A stretch of 64,000 bases of DNA from Thiomicrorhabdus aquaedulcis (GCF_004001325.1 NZ_AP018722.1:1054001-1118000), one strand, 5' to 3'; counted from the first letter of the stretch, positions 18,151-27,646 are shown. The notes: generated from the letters alone by a model not told the origin. Translations and numbers: made by a program.

Positions 18151-19140
18151 TTGCTTCCAGATTACCTAAAAAATAACAATATAAACTCAGGTTACAAGCT
18201 TGGTATTTTACTTTTATCTTTTGTTTACGCCTTTGTTTTGGCAAATTATATTCCAATGGATGGCTCAATAAAGGATAGGCTAAATTATCTCGAGTATGCA
18301 GGGGTTTCTGAGGTAATAATCCTAAAATATCTTTCAGAGGGTTATCTTTCTTTATTTGTAAACGAACCCGTTTGGTTGTCAATCAATATCATTTTAAACC
18401 AGTTTCTTGAACCCGAAACAACACTAAAGTTTATTATATTTTTCACAGCCTTTGTCACAGCTTACTTGGTTTTAAGGGTTAATCCGAAGTACTTTGTTTT
18501 TTTACTTTTTATCTTAGTTTTTCCACAGGTGATAGTTAAGGCTGTAGTGCATATCAGGCAAGGTCTTGCAATAAGCATTTTTTTATTGGGTTGGTTCACG
18601 CTCTCTAAACCTTGGCGATGGTTGTTGTTTGCAATAACGCCCTTAATTCATGCAAGCTTTTTCTTTGTCTTACTTCTTTACGGTTTTACCTGGTTTTTGC
18701 AACAGTTAAAGTTTGCATTAGACTTGAGAACGATAGCAACTGTTTTGCTTGGATTAATGATTGGTTTAGGACTTGGGTTTATCACTTCACTTTTAGGTGC
18801 GCGACAAGCAGGGCAATATGAATTTAGCACAGCAGCAGTTAGTGGTTTAGGCTTTTTATTTTGGTTGGGCGTTTTTGTGTTTTATTGGTTGCAAGGCAGA
18901 AGCTTTGCAAAAGAAAACGCATTGGCAATGGCTGCTATTGCGTTCTATCTAGCAACATATTTCCTAATCGAAGTCACGGCACGAATCTTTGAGAGTATGG
19001 TCATTATTGTGTTGTTGGCGAGCTTAGGATTAACTTCATGGCGCAGAAAAATTTTTATAGCAACGATAACAGCTTTTGTTGGATTGTCTTGGTTGTTAAG
19101 GTTAAATCAGCCATGGCTTGGTTGGGGTGCAGGTTTTTAG
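18151..19140 (+). CDS. wzy: EpsG/Wzy-type polysaccharide polymerase
   Basis: A 329-residue membrane protein with about nine to ten hydrophobic segments (for example LGILLLSFVYAFVLANYI, FVFLLFILVFPQVIVKAVV, LLGLMIGLGLGFITSLLGA) and the HIRQGLAISIFLLGW stretch common to EpsG-family polymerases. It would join repeat units on the periplasmic side after Wzx export. The start is a TTG at 18151, the first possible one before the first membrane segment. It abuts the next gene with no gap. Confidence 0.82.
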   Translation: MLPDYLKNNNINSGYKLGILLLSFVYAFVLANYIPMDGSIKDRLNYLEYAGVSEVIILKYLSEGYLSLFVNEPVWLSINIILNQFLEPETTLKFIIFFTAFVTAYLVLRVNPKYFVFLLFILVFPQVIVKAVVHIRQGLAISIFLLGWFTLSKPWRWLLFAITPLIHASFFFVLLLYGFTWFLQQLKFALDLRTIATVLLGLMIGLGLGFITSLLGARQAGQYEFSTAAVSGLGFLFWLGVFVFYWLQGRSFAKENALAMAAIAFYLATYFLIEVTARIFESMVIIVLLASLGLTSWRRKIFIATITAFVGLSWLLRLNQPWLGWGAGF

Positions 19141-20271
19141 ATGAAAAAAATTATTCATATCATCACGGGTCTTAATGATGGTGGGGCGGAGGCCGTGTTA
19201 TATCGCCTGTGTAGATACGATGAAAAAGCTGAACATATTGTTGTTTCTATGATGGATGTGGGTAAATACGGAGGTTTACTAAAAAAAGAGGGGATTGATG
19301 TTCACTGTTTAAATCTATCGGCCGGTAAAGTTACATTCGCTGCTCTGTGGAAGCTGTATAGGCTGATTCGTTTGCTTAAGCCTGATGTGGTGCAAACTTG
19401 GATGTATCATGCGGATTTGATTGGTGGATTGGTTGCAAAACTTGCAGGCGTAAAAAAAGTTTTTTGGAATGTTCGGCAAACCTCTTTAGAGCCAGGTAAA
19501 TCAAAACGCTCAACTATATTGATTGCAAAACTTTGTGCAAAGCTTTCGGGCTATATTCCGGAGCAAATTATTTACTGTGCGCATGAGGCACAAGCGATTC
19601 ACGAAAATTTAGGATACAAAAAGGGTAAAGCTAAAGTTATCGGCAATGGGTATGATTTAGGATTGTTTGATCAGAATGCTCAATTTCGAGAGATGATTCG
19701 TAATGAGTTTAGCATCGCAACGAAAGAAGTTTTACTGGGTATGGTTGGGCGTTACGATCCGCAAAAAGATCATTCAAATTTGATTTCTGCTTTAGGTATC
19801 GTTAATCAAAAGGGTTTTGAGTTTAAACTGCTTTTAATTGGAAAACAGTTAGATGATAGTAATGACGAGTTGCTAGAACAAATCAAGAGTGAAAGTCTGT
19901 CTGATAATATTCGTCTTTTAGGGCAAAGAACCGATATTCCTTCTGTCATGAATGCCCTTGATATTCATGTATTGTCCTCTTCTTTTGGTGAAGGCTTTCC
20001 TAATGTGTTAGCGGAAGCCATGGCGTGTGGAGCGCCTTGTGTCACAACGGATGTCGGTGATGCGGCTTTGATTGTGGGTGAAACAGGTTGGGTTGTGCCA
20101 CCTAAAGACCAACAGGCTTTGGCGAATGCCATTATGCAAGCGATTCAAGAAAAACAAGAAAATCACCAGGCCTGGCTAAATCGTCAAAAAGAATGCCGTG
20201 CACGAATAGTAGATAATTTTAGTATTGAAAAGATGATAGAGGGCTATCATCGTGTGTGGTCTGAAAAGTGA
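19141..20271 (+). CDS. Family 4 glycosyltransferase
   Basis: A 376-residue GT-B glycosyltransferase: ITGLNDGGAEAVLYRLCRY at the N-terminus, VGRYDPQKDHSNLISAL and SSFGEGFPNVLAEAMACGAP at the donor site. The start follows the wzy stop directly and the stop overlaps the next gene by four bases. A palindrome copy at 20165 writes NHQAWLN. Donor and acceptor are unknown. Confidence 0.92.
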   Translation: MKKIIHIITGLNDGGAEAVLYRLCRYDEKAEHIVVSMMDVGKYGGLLKKEGIDVHCLNLSAGKVTFAALWKLYRLIRLLKPDVVQTWMYHADLIGGLVAKLAGVKKVFWNVRQTSLEPGKSKRSTILIAKLCAKLSGYIPEQIIYCAHEAQAIHENLGYKKGKAKVIGNGYDLGLFDQNAQFREMIRNEFSIATKEVLLGMVGRYDPQKDHSNLISALGIVNQKGFEFKLLLIGKQLDDSNDELLEQIKSESLSDNIRLLGQRTDIPSVMNALDIHVLSSSFGEGFPNVLAEAMACGAPCVTTDVGDAALIVGETGWVVPPKDQQALANAIMQAIQEKQENHQAWLNRQKECRARIVDNFSIEKMIEGYHRVWSEK

Positions 20272-21403
20272 AAATTTGCCTTATTTCCCAAAATGCTTCA
20301 CCAGGCCTGGTGATTTTCCGAAAGGATTTTATTGAGTATTTGGTTTCTCAAGGGCATGAGGTTTATGCGTTTGCGATTGATTTTTCGGATGAAGCTCGTG
20401 AAAAGGTTAAAGCACTTGGTGCAATTCCCGTTGATTATCATCTGAATAAAACCGGCTTAAATCCTTTTAAGGATTTGCGTGATACTTGGCGTTTGTCTAA
20501 ACAGTTAAAAGTTATTCAAGCGGATGTGGTATTTAGTTTTTTGTTAAACCTTCGGTTTACGGAACTCTCGCAGGAAGGCTTGCAGGTGTTCCTCGCCGGA
20601 TCGCAATGTTGGAAGGGCTTGGTTATATTCATACGCCTGCCCAAAATGGTTTTTCATTTAAAAAACGCATTTTGCAATTGGCGCATGGTTTGTTGTGTTC
20701 AGTGGGCTATGCGTTTGCTGATAAGGTGCTATTTCTCAATCCTGATGATCCAAAAGATTTGTCCTCAAAATCTCTGCTCTCGAAAAACAAGCTTCATGTT
20801 TTAGGGCCGATTGGTTTGGACTTGACCGCCTATCCTTACCGACCGGTTGATTTAGAAAAGCCGATTCGTTTTATTTTCATTGCACGGTTATTAGCTGAAA
20901 AAGGGATTTTTGAATATTTAGATGCTGCCCGTCTAGTTAAAGCCATTCATCCCAATGCCGAGTTCGTGGTGTTGGGAGGACTTGATCCAGATAATCCTGC
21001 CGCTTTGTCAAAACATCAATTGGATGAAGTGATTGCTGAAAATATTATTATCTATCCTGGTCATGTGTCTAATGTAAGTGATTGGATAGCAGATTCACAT
21101 GTGTTTGTTTTGCCGTCTTTTTATCGAGAGGGGGTTCCCCGTTCTACGCAAGAAGCGATGGCGATTGGTCGGGCAGTGATTACCACCGATGTTCCGGGCT
21201 GTCGTGAAACAGTGGTTGATGGTAAAAATGGTTTTATAGTGCCACCGTTTGATGCGAATGCCTTGGCAGATAAAATGATTTATCTTATCGAGCATCCACA
21301 AGAAATTGAGCGCATGGGCAATGCTAGTCATGGTATGGCGGTTGAACGGTATGATGTGCATAAAATTAATCCAATCCTTGCTGAAATATTATTAGAGAAA
21401 TAA
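20268..21403 (+). pseudogene. Family 4 glycosyltransferase, single-base frameshift
   Basis: The first frame gives MKICLISQNASPGLVIFRKD and ends its family match at VVFSF near 20538. After one missing base the other frame continues FVKPSVYGTLAGRLAGVPRR, IAMLEGLGYIHTP, FIARLLAEKGIFEYLDA and FYREGVPRSTQEAMAIGR to 21403. A seventh T in the six-T run at about 20537-20542 restores one frame of about 379 residues. The rest is clean, with the GT4 EX7E site intact. A palindrome copy at 20300 writes SPGLV. Confidence 0.85.
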
Positions 21404-21406
21404 ATC

Positions 21407-22402
21407 ATGACCGAAACTTTAAAACAAAAATACCTGGTTACCGGCGCCGCTGGGTTTATCGGCATGTACACCACGATTCGCTTGTTGGAAGCAGGCTATG
21501 AAGTGGTGGGTTTGGGGATTCCCGCCTGCGCGGGAATGACGGTTTAAAGTCGGGAATTGCTAGTTGATTGGAGATTGCCACGTCGCTGCGCTCCTCGCAA
21601 TGACAATTTAACGTCGCATTTGGCGGATCGTGAGGGCATAGCGGCGTTGTTTAAAGCCGAGCAGTTTACGCGTGTGATTCATTTGGCTGCACAAGCGGGC
21701 GTGCGTTATTCGATTGAAAATCCGTTTGCTTATGTCGATAGCAATTTGATCGGCATGATGACTATTTTGGAAGGTTGTCGGCACAATAATGTTGAGCATT
21801 TGGTGTATGCCTCGTCCAGTTCGGTGTATGGCATGAATGCCAAGATTCCGTTTAGTGAAGACGATCAAGTGGATCAGCCGGTGTCGCTTTATGCGGCTAC
21901 CAAAAAATCCAATGAGTTGATGGCGCACAGCTATGCCAAGCTCTACAAAATCCCCGTGACAGGGCTGCGTTTTTTTACTGTTTATGGCCCTGCGGGTCGC
22001 CCGGATATGGCGCCTTGGTTGTTTACTGAAGCGATTATCAATGACCAGCCGATTAAGGTGTTTAACCACGGCAAAATGCTGCGCGACTTTACTTATGTAG
22101 ATGATATAGTGGAAGGTGTGATTCGCATTCAAGACCAACTGCCGGCCGGTGAAATACCTTATAACCTGTTTAATATCGGCAATAACGAACCGATTGAACT
22201 GGCGCGTTTTATTGCCGCGATTGAGGCCGCCACCGGTAAAACCGCGCAAAAAATCATGCTGGATATGCAACCCGGAGATGTCGAGCGCACCTATGCGGAC
22301 ACCGCCCGCCTAGAAACCGCTGTGGGCTACAAACCCCAAACAGAAATCGAAGACGGCATTGCCAAGTTTGTGGCGTGGTATAAAGAATATCGTGGGGTTT
22401 AA
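21407..22402 (+). pseudogene. Second UDP-glucuronate epimerase copy, broken by repeat insertions
   Basis: Begins MTETLKQKYLVTGAAGFIGM and continues to GLG. Then, where the family has the NAD-binding aspartate and about 40 residues, there are two palindromic repeats translating as IPACAGMTV, a TAA stop at 21545-21547, and RLPRRCAPRND. After that the epimerase resumes in the same frame ([41 protein letters not shown]) to 22402. One stop codon and loss of the cofactor-binding region mean it is probably inactive. It parallels the intact gene at 2585. Confidence 0.85.
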
Positions 22403-22464
22403 TGTTTGAGTTTTCGAAATAAGCCTAGCATGAAGATTTTTGAGTTTTTTAAGGATGATGGTAT

Positions 22465-22872
22465 ATGGCTGAACAAGATATTCGCTGGCTACAGCGTTTT
22501 GAAAATTATCTGAAAGCACTCGGACAGTTGCAGTCTGCCTTGTCGATCTATGATGCGTCAGCGGATGCGCTGATTAAAGAGGGGATTTTGCAACGTTTTG
22601 AGTTTACGCATGAGCTTGCTTGGAAGGTGATGAAGGACTATTTGCAATACGAAGGGCATCAAGGGATTACGGGTTCACGCTCGGCAAGTCGATTGGCTTT
22701 TAATCTGGGTTTGATAACGGAGGGTCAGGTTTGGATGGATATGATTGAAAGCCGAAATAGAACGGTTCATACCTATGATGAGAACATTTTGGAGCAAGAG
22801 TTTGCAAAAGTTCAAGAGCGTTATGCCAGCGCATTTTTACAGTTTGCGCAAACTATGCAGGGTTTTAAATAA
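22465..22872 (+). CDS. hepT: HepT-like HEPN toxin (HI0074 family)
   Basis: A 135-residue protein of the HI0074/HepT family: RWLQRFENYLKALGQL, LIKEGILQRFEFTHELAWK and VMKDYLQYEGHQGITGSR. Near the C-terminus RNRTVHTY matches the RX4HXY motif of HepT RNases, whose tyrosine is modified by the partner nucleotidyltransferase. That partner (mntA) starts one base after the hepT stop but is cut by an IS21-family element. The toxin itself is intact. Confidence 0.85.
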   Translation: MAEQDIRWLQRFENYLKALGQLQSALSIYDASADALIKEGILQRFEFTHELAWKVMKDYLQYEGHQGITGSRSASRLAFNLGLITEGQVWMDMIESRNRTVHTYDENILEQEFAKVQERYASAFLQFAQTMQGFK

Positions 22873-22889
22873 TGTTTGGGTTGCCTGAC
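22873..22889 (+). pseudogene. mntA: Severed 5' end of mntA
   Basis: ATGTTTGGGTTGCCTGA plus one base: the first codons (MFGLPD) of the nucleotidyltransferase antitoxin, followed at once by the insertion sequence. Joined to the sequence after the element, using one copy of the 7-base duplication, it reads MFGLPDDTLTSMQQVFHCYP in one frame. Confidence 0.8.
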
Positions 22890-22945
22890 TATTAAGCGAC
22901 AATTACCTTGGCCGGTTTAGCGACAATTATCTTGGCCGGTTGATC
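22890..22945 (+). repeat. IS21 left terminal inverted repeat
   Basis: Starts TATTAAGCGACAATTACC and contains two spaced copies of the transposase-binding type unit ending CTTGGCCGGTT. Confidence 0.88.
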
Positions 22946-22982
22946 TGATAAAGTTCGGCACAGCAGAACGGAGGAATTCACT

Positions 22983-24476
22983 GTGCCGGGAATAAGAATC
23001 TCAGATCAACAGGTCACAATTTATATGAAAAGTAGAAAGCATAATAGCCAAGTTATCGCGGCGGCCAAAGCCGGTATTTCAGAGCGAACAGCTAGGCGAA
23101 TTGATAAACAAAACGAACAAAAAACGGCCAATCAACGCCAATGGCGAACCCGCAAAGATCCGCTTGATTCTATTTGGGACAGCATCGTTGTTCCTATGCT
23201 TCAAGTCGATGAATCGATTACACCGGTTGGTCTGTTCGATCACCTTTGCGAGTTTCACACCGATAAATTTAAGCCGAGTTCACGGCGAACACTTGAGCGA
23301 CGCATTCATAAATGGCGAGCGTTTCATGGCGCGGGGAGAGAGGTGATATTCATCCAGACCCATGAATACGGAGTATTGGGGATCTGTGATTTCACGCACG
23401 TTCAGTCGCCTGTTACGATTGCAGGTGAGCCGCTAAAACACATGCTATTTCATTACCGTATGCCCGCCAGTGGCTGGGCTTATGCGCAAGTGATTTACGG
23501 CGGTGAAAGCTTCGCCGCCTTCTCGGATGGTTTGCAAAAGGCTTTTAAGACCGCAGGTGGCGTTCCTAAGGTCGTTCGAACGGACAGTCTCAGTGCCGCT
23601 TATCGGAACCACTCAAATGATGACGATTTAACCGAGCGCTTCAGCGAGCTTGTTACCCATTATGGGTTTAAAGCCACACGCAACAATCGCGGGATCGCTC
23701 ATGAGAACGGCGCGATTGAGAGCCCTCATGGACACCTCAAATCACAGATCGAGCAAGCCTTGAAAATCCGAGGCCATTACGACTTTAAAAATCGTGAGGC
23801 CTATGAAACCTTTATAACAGACATTGTTGCTCGGCGTAATCGCCGCATCAGTGATAAATATTTACTTGAGCAGCGACAATTACAAGCATTACCACGGGTC
23901 ATGAGCGTCAATTACACCGAGCATTACCTGAGCGTATCGCGCACGAGCACCATCGCACTAAAGCGGGTGACCTATAGCGTGCCTTCACGACTGATCGGTA
24001 GCCGATTATTGGTTCGCCTCTACGACAACCGATTAGAATTATTTTATAGCACGGATTTGATTCAAACACTTGAGCGGGTTTACGCAGTTAAGGGAGAACG
24101 CGCACGTCATATTAACTATGTACATGTCATTGACGCACTGGTTAAAAAGCCTATGGCATTCCGTCACTCACAGTTGCGTGACGACTTACTGCCGGACGAC
24201 AATTACAAGGCCATCTGGCAATACGTTGATGAGAACCTTTTGGCGGATAAAGCCAGCTATTACATGGTAAAACTGCTGCATTTAGCCAAACAAAGTGGTT
24301 GTGAGCGTCAATTAGGGCGTTTTGTGGCCGCCGAAATCGCTCAGCGACAATTACCGGCCATCCGGGAGTGTGAAGCGCAGTTTTTGGTCATTGAACCGAA
24401 CATCCTAAAGATGACGGTCAAACAACACAGCTTGAGCGCTTACAGCCGCATGATACCTGGAGGTCTACATGGATAA
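22983..24476 (+). CDS. istA: IS21 transposase IstA
   Basis: A 497-residue DDE transposase. An N-terminal helix-turn-helix region (AAAKAGISERTARRID) precedes the rve catalytic core. GICDFTHVQ gives the first acidic residue, VVRTDSLSAA the second, and AHENGAIESPHGHLK the third. A GTG start at 22983 is backed by a GGAGG ribosome site; an ATG at 23025 is possible. It ends overlapping istB by eight bases. Confidence 0.93.
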   Translation: MPGIRISDQQVTIYMKSRKHNSQVIAAAKAGISERTARRIDKQNEQKTANQRQWRTRKDPLDSIWDSIVVPMLQVDESITPVGLFDHLCEFHTDKFKPSSRRTLERRIHKWRAFHGAGREVIFIQTHEYGVLGICDFTHVQSPVTIAGEPLKHMLFHYRMPASGWAYAQVIYGGESFAAFSDGLQKAFKTAGGVPKVVRTDSLSAAYRNHSNDDDLTERFSELVTHYGFKATRNNRGIAHENGAIESPHGHLKSQIEQALKIRGHYDFKNREAYETFITDIVARRNRRISDKYLLEQRQLQALPRVMSVNYTEHYLSVSRTSTIALKRVTYSVPSRLIGSRLLVRLYDNRLELFYSTDLIQTLERVYAVKGERARHINYVHVIDALVKKPMAFRHSQLRDDLLPDDNYKAIWQYVDENLLADKASYYMVKLLHLAKQSGCERQLGRFVAAEIAQRQLPAIRECEAQFLVIEPNILKMTVKQHSLSAYSRMIPGGLHG

Positions 24477-25221
24477 CCTAACCGCCTCATTGCCTTTAAT
24501 GCTCAAGCAACTGAAGCTTGCAACCATGGTTGGACAGTGGGACGCACTTGGCCAAAAAGCGGTAAAAGAACAGTGGAGCCCACAGCAATACTTATCTGAG
24601 CTTTGTCATATCGAACTGGCGACACGTGAGGATAAGCGCCTACAGCGCCTTTTAAAAGACGCTAAGTTACCGATGAGTAAAAACCTTGGCAACTTCGACT
24701 TCAGTCTTGTTGAGGGCGTCAACAAGCCGCTTGTTGCCCAGTTCATTGAGCAAACCTATTGGTTGAAGCTTGGCGCGAACATTTTGTTGTTCGGGGCCAG
24801 TGGCCTTGGGAAAACCCATATCGCCAGCAGCATTGGTTATGGCCTGATCGAGCAAGGTTATAAAGTGAAGTTTATGGCCGCCTCAGCCATTGTTCAACAA
24901 CTCCAACAAGCCAAGCAGCACTTACGTTTGCAGGACGAGCTTCTGAAGCTCGATAAATACCCATTACTGATTGTTGATGACGTGGGTTATGTTCGCAAAA
25001 CCGAACAAGAAACCAGTGTCCTCTTTGAGCTCATTGCGCATCGCTATGAGCGACACAGCCTGATCATGACATCGAATAAATCGTTCGAACAATGGGATGA
25101 ACTTTTTGATGATTCAACGATGACCATCGCAGCCATCGACCGACTGGTTCATCATGCAACGATTATTCATTGTGAAGGTGAAAGCTACCGACGCAAAATA
25201 GCCATGAGTAACGGTAAATAA
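24469..25221 (+). CDS. istB: IS21 helper ATPase IstB
   Basis: A 250-residue AAA+ ATPase that assists IstA in target selection. Walker A GASGLGKTHIASSIG, Walker B LLIVDDVGYV and the C-terminal CEGESYRRK are present. Length is normal for IstB. Confidence 0.95.
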   Translation: MDNLTASLPLMLKQLKLATMVGQWDALGQKAVKEQWSPQQYLSELCHIELATREDKRLQRLLKDAKLPMSKNLGNFDFSLVEGVNKPLVAQFIEQTYWLKLGANILLFGASGLGKTHIASSIGYGLIEQGYKVKFMAASAIVQQLQQAKQHLRLQDELLKLDKYPLLIVDDVGYVRKTEQETSVLFELIAHRYERHSLIMTSNKSFEQWDELFDDSTMTIAAIDRLVHHATIIHCEGESYRRKIAMSNGK

Positions 25222-25227
25222 AATTCG

Positions 25228-25284
25228 GTATCAACCGGCCAAGATAATTGACGCTAGACCGGACAAAGTAATTGACGCTGTATA
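25228..25284 (-). repeat. IS21 right terminal inverted repeat
   Basis: Read on the minus strand it starts TATACAGCGTCAATTACT and matches the left end through two CAATTA...CCGG units, with a few differences. Confidence 0.88.
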
Positions 25285-25582
25285 GCCTGACGATACATTA
25301 ACTTCCATGCAGCAGGTATTTCATTGCTATCCTCAAGTTGAAAAGGTCATTATTTATGGTTCGCGTGCCAAAGGTAATTTTCGTATCGGATCGGATATTG
25401 ACTTGACTTTGTTAGGCGAAAATCTCAATGGCTCAGTATTAAGTCATATTTTGGTTGATTTGGATGATTTAAATACGCCTTATATGTTGGATGTGTCTTT
25501 ATTTAAGGATATTGGTTCGAAAGATTTGTTGGACCACATTGCGCGAATGGGAAAGGTGTTTTATTCAAGAGAAATTGCTTGA
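25285..25582 (+). pseudogene. mntA: MntA-like nucleotidyltransferase antitoxin, 5' end displaced by IS21
   Basis: The GSX10DXD signature of minimal nucleotidyltransferases is intact (GSRAKGNFRIGSDIDL), as are DDLNTPYMLDVSLF and GKVFYSREIA at the end. The native ATG and first five codons lie 2.4 kb upstream, before the insertion element. An in-frame ATG at 25307 (native Met12) could restart translation and give 91 residues. MntA-type antitoxins add AMP to the HepT tyrosine, so whether this remnant is expressed decides whether HepT is neutralised. Confidence 0.85.
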
Positions 25583-25604
25583 GGAGTCGCTAAAAGTTTT
25601 AGTA

Positions 25605-25855
25605 ACGGTTGTTGATGGCTTTATCGGCAATAGCAAGCCGATTGAACTGTCGCGTTTTATTACAGCAATTGAAGCCGCAACGGACAAACAAACGCAAAAA
25701 ATCATGCTGGATATGAAACCAACCCGGCGATGTTGAACGCATCGATGCCGACACCGTCCGCCTAGAAGCTTTGTTCGGCTAGAAACCGCAAACCGTAATC
25801 GAAGATGGTGTTGCCAAGTTTGTGTAATGGTATAAAGTCTATCGTGGGATTTAAG
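25605..25855 (+). pseudogene. Decayed 3' end of an epimerase gene (copy 2)
   Basis: Clearly related to the last 210 bases of the epimerase at 21407-22402: IGNSKPIELSRFITAIEAAT, then KIMLDMKP, then a frameshift and stops, then GVAKFV and a final YKVYRGI-like end. It has several frameshifts and cannot be translated. Confidence 0.8.
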
Positions 25856-25856
25856 G

Positions 25857-25900
25857 CCACTGTCATTGCGAGGGCATAAGACAGTGGCAATCCATGCTTG
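25857..25900. repeat. TCATTGCGAGG-type intergenic repeat
   Basis: CACTGTCATTGCGAGGGCAT followed by GGCAATCCATGC. It belongs to a dispersed repeat with copies near 21570-21602 (minus orientation, inside the broken epimerase), 26403-26440 (degenerate), 27490-27524 and 27553-27578. Repeats of this wording occur in many unrelated bacterial genomes. Confidence 0.75.
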
Positions 25901-26014
25901 AGGTTGTGCGAGATTTGTGATGGGTTGTTTTGCTGGTTGTGCATACTGAAGTCGATGAAAATTTAATTCGAATCATCTGTGCAAGATTGGCAACCAAAGC
26001 GGAGAAAAACAAAT

Positions 26015-26233
26015 ATGAACAATACAGGTAATGTTATGAAAGATGAGTACGATTCAGCATTATTTGATAATGCTGAAGTTGGAAAGTATGCTGAGCGTTT
26101 GCGTCAAGCTTCTAATGTAGTGGTGGTTGAGCCGGATATTGCAGCTGCTTTTCCAAATAATGCAGCAGTCAATAATGCGCTACGTGAATTATTAAAATTA
26201 GTACAACAGGTCAACTTGCCAAAGTCTGTTTAA
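26015..26233 (+). CDS. Small protein of unknown function, antitoxin-like
   Basis: A 72-residue acidic protein (MNNTGNVMKDEYDSALFDNA, ending VQQVNLPKSV) with VVVVEPDIAAAFPNNAAVNN, a stretch seen in small proteins next to toxins. A GGAG site precedes the ATG. No toxin gene follows; a decayed epimerase fragment does. The antitoxin idea is an inference from size and wording. Confidence 0.5.
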   Translation: MNNTGNVMKDEYDSALFDNAEVGKYAERLRQASNVVVVEPDIAAAFPNNAAVNNALRELLKLVQQVNLPKSV

Positions 26234-26238
26234 TACAG

Positions 26239-26400
26239 CAAATGTTGCGCGATTTTACCTGTCTGGACGATATTTTAGAAGGCACCTAGGCCAATACTGC
26301 TGTCTAGCTGCCGCCGTGGTTTATAAACCTAGTAAACCCAGAAATTGAAAATGGCATTGCCAAATTTGTGGAATGTTATAAACGCTATCGCAGTGTTTAA
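26239..26400 (+). pseudogene. Decayed 3' end of an epimerase gene (copy 3)
   Basis: QMLRDFTCLDDILEGT, then stops, then PEIENGIAKFVECYKRYRSV and a stop. It corresponds to the KMLRDFTYVDDIVEG and [19 protein letters not shown] parts of the epimerase at 21407, with the sequence between them mostly deleted. Confidence 0.75.
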
Positions 26401-26472
26401 GACTGCTGACATTGCGAGGTGGATTATCCCGCGTCAATCCATTTAAAGGGTTTGAAATTAAGAAGGTACAGA

Positions 26473-27486
26473 ATGATTTTAGTGACAGGCGGTGCAGGTT
26501 ATATCGGTTCGCATACATGTATTGAATTGCTCCAAGCAGGATTTGAATTAGTTGTTTTAGATAATCTATCTAACTCCTCAATTGAGTCTTTAAAGCGCGT
26601 TAAGCATATCACTGGGCGTGAAATTGAGTTCATCGAGGGTGATGTTTGCGATCGTGTTTTGTTGCGCTCAATTTTTACGCGATTTTCAGTTGATGCAGTG
26701 ATTCATTTTGCGGGTCTTAAGGCGGTGGGTGAGTCGGTGGCTTTGCCGTTAAAGTATTACGACAATAATGTCTCTGGAAGTGTTGCTTTGTTTGAAGTGA
26801 TGGCGGAGTTTGACTGTAAACACTTGGTGTTTAGTTCGTCTGCAACCGTGTATGGCGACCCTGCGAGTGTGCCCATTAAAGAGGATTTTCCGCTATCGAC
26901 CACCAACCCTTATGGGGCTTCGAAATTGATGGTGGAAAATATTCTACGCGATGTGTTTAAGAGTGATCCAGACTGGTCAATTGCTTTATTGCGCTATTTT
27001 AACCCTGTGGGTGCGCATGAGTCTGGCTTGATTGGCGAGGACCCCAATGGCATACCGAATAATTTAATGCCGTTTGTGTCGCAAGTGGCGGTGGGGCAGC
27101 GTGAATGCTTAAATGTGTTTGGTGACGATTACGATACGCTTGATGGCACCGGTGTGCGTGATTATATTCATGTGGTGGATTTGGCCAAAGGGCATGTGGC
27201 GGCGTTACGGAAATTAATGCAATCACCAGGCCTGGTGACATTAAATTTAGGCACAGGACGTGGGTATTCGGTATTGGAAATGGTGCGTGCCTTTGAGCAA
27301 GCCTCGGATAAACAAGTGGCCTATGAGATTGTTGCTCGCAGACCTGGGGATGTGGCGCAATGTTATGCCGACCCAAGCATTGCGTTTGAAGTGCTGGGCT
27401 GGAAAGCAGAGTTGGGCATAGAGCGGATGTGTGAAGACGCCTGGCGCTGGCAATCGAAGAATCCGAATGGGTATGGTGAGGGGTGA
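26473..27486 (+). CDS. galE: UDP-glucose 4-epimerase
   Basis: Interconverts UDP-glucose and UDP-galactose. [43 protein letters not shown] and YGASKLMVE (YxxxK) are classic GalE. 337 residues is normal. The ATG at 26473 follows AAGAAGG; the longer reading frame upstream has no support. A palindrome copy at 27225 writes SPGLVT. It supplies UDP-Gal for surface sugars. Confidence 0.95.
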   Translation: MILVTGGAGYIGSHTCIELLQAGFELVVLDNLSNSSIESLKRVKHITGREIEFIEGDVCDRVLLRSIFTRFSVDAVIHFAGLKAVGESVALPLKYYDNNVSGSVALFEVMAEFDCKHLVFSSSATVYGDPASVPIKEDFPLSTTNPYGASKLMVENILRDVFKSDPDWSIALLRYFNPVGAHESGLIGEDPNGIPNNLMPFVSQVAVGQRECLNVFGDDYDTLDGTGVRDYIHVVDLAKGHVAALRKLMQSPGLVTLNLGTGRGYSVLEMVRAFEQASDKQVAYEIVARRPGDVAQCYADPSIAFEVLGWKAELGIERMCEDAWRWQSKNPNGYGEG

Positions 27487-27489
27487 AGT

Positions 27490-27580
27490 GTCATTGCGAG
27501 GAGCGAAGCGACGTGGCAATCCATGGTGAGGATGTACGGGTTTTTGAGATGGATCGCCACGCTTCGCTCGCGATGAAGGC
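27490..27580. repeat. Pair of TCATTGCGAGGAGCGAAGC-type repeats
   Basis: TCATTGCGAGGAGCGAAGCG at 27491 with CGTGGCAATCCATGG after it, then a second inverted half ATCGCCACGCTTCGCTCGCG at 27553. They follow galE and could fold into a long hairpin and end its transcript. Confidence 0.75.
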
Positions 27581-27646
27581 CGATTGATTTTAGGGCGTTA
27601 TTTTCGGTAATATAAGGTTTGGTTAAGTTTTTGTGAGGGTTTGAGT

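Larger units (their letters stand above)
22890..25284 (+). mobile_element. Complete IS21-family insertion sequence
   Basis: A 2395-bp element with istA and istB. It is flanked by the 7-base direct duplication GCCTGAC (22883-22889 and 25285-25291). Its ends are imperfect inverted repeats of about 56 bases (22890-22945 and 25228-25284), each with two internal copies of a CGnCAATTAnnTTGnCCGG unit, as is usual for multiple transposase sites in IS21. Both genes look intact, so it may be active or recently inserted. Confidence 0.93.

Noticed and set aside
20268-20804. Treating the first half of the broken glycosyltransferase as a separate short gene
   Set aside because: From about residue 92 on its translation loses all family similarity, while the adjacent frame continues the glycosyltransferase.
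21608-22270. Long minus-strand reading frame of 220 residues opposite the epimerase
   Set aside because: It mirrors a conserved plus-strand gene, has no ribosome site and shows no recognisable protein motif.
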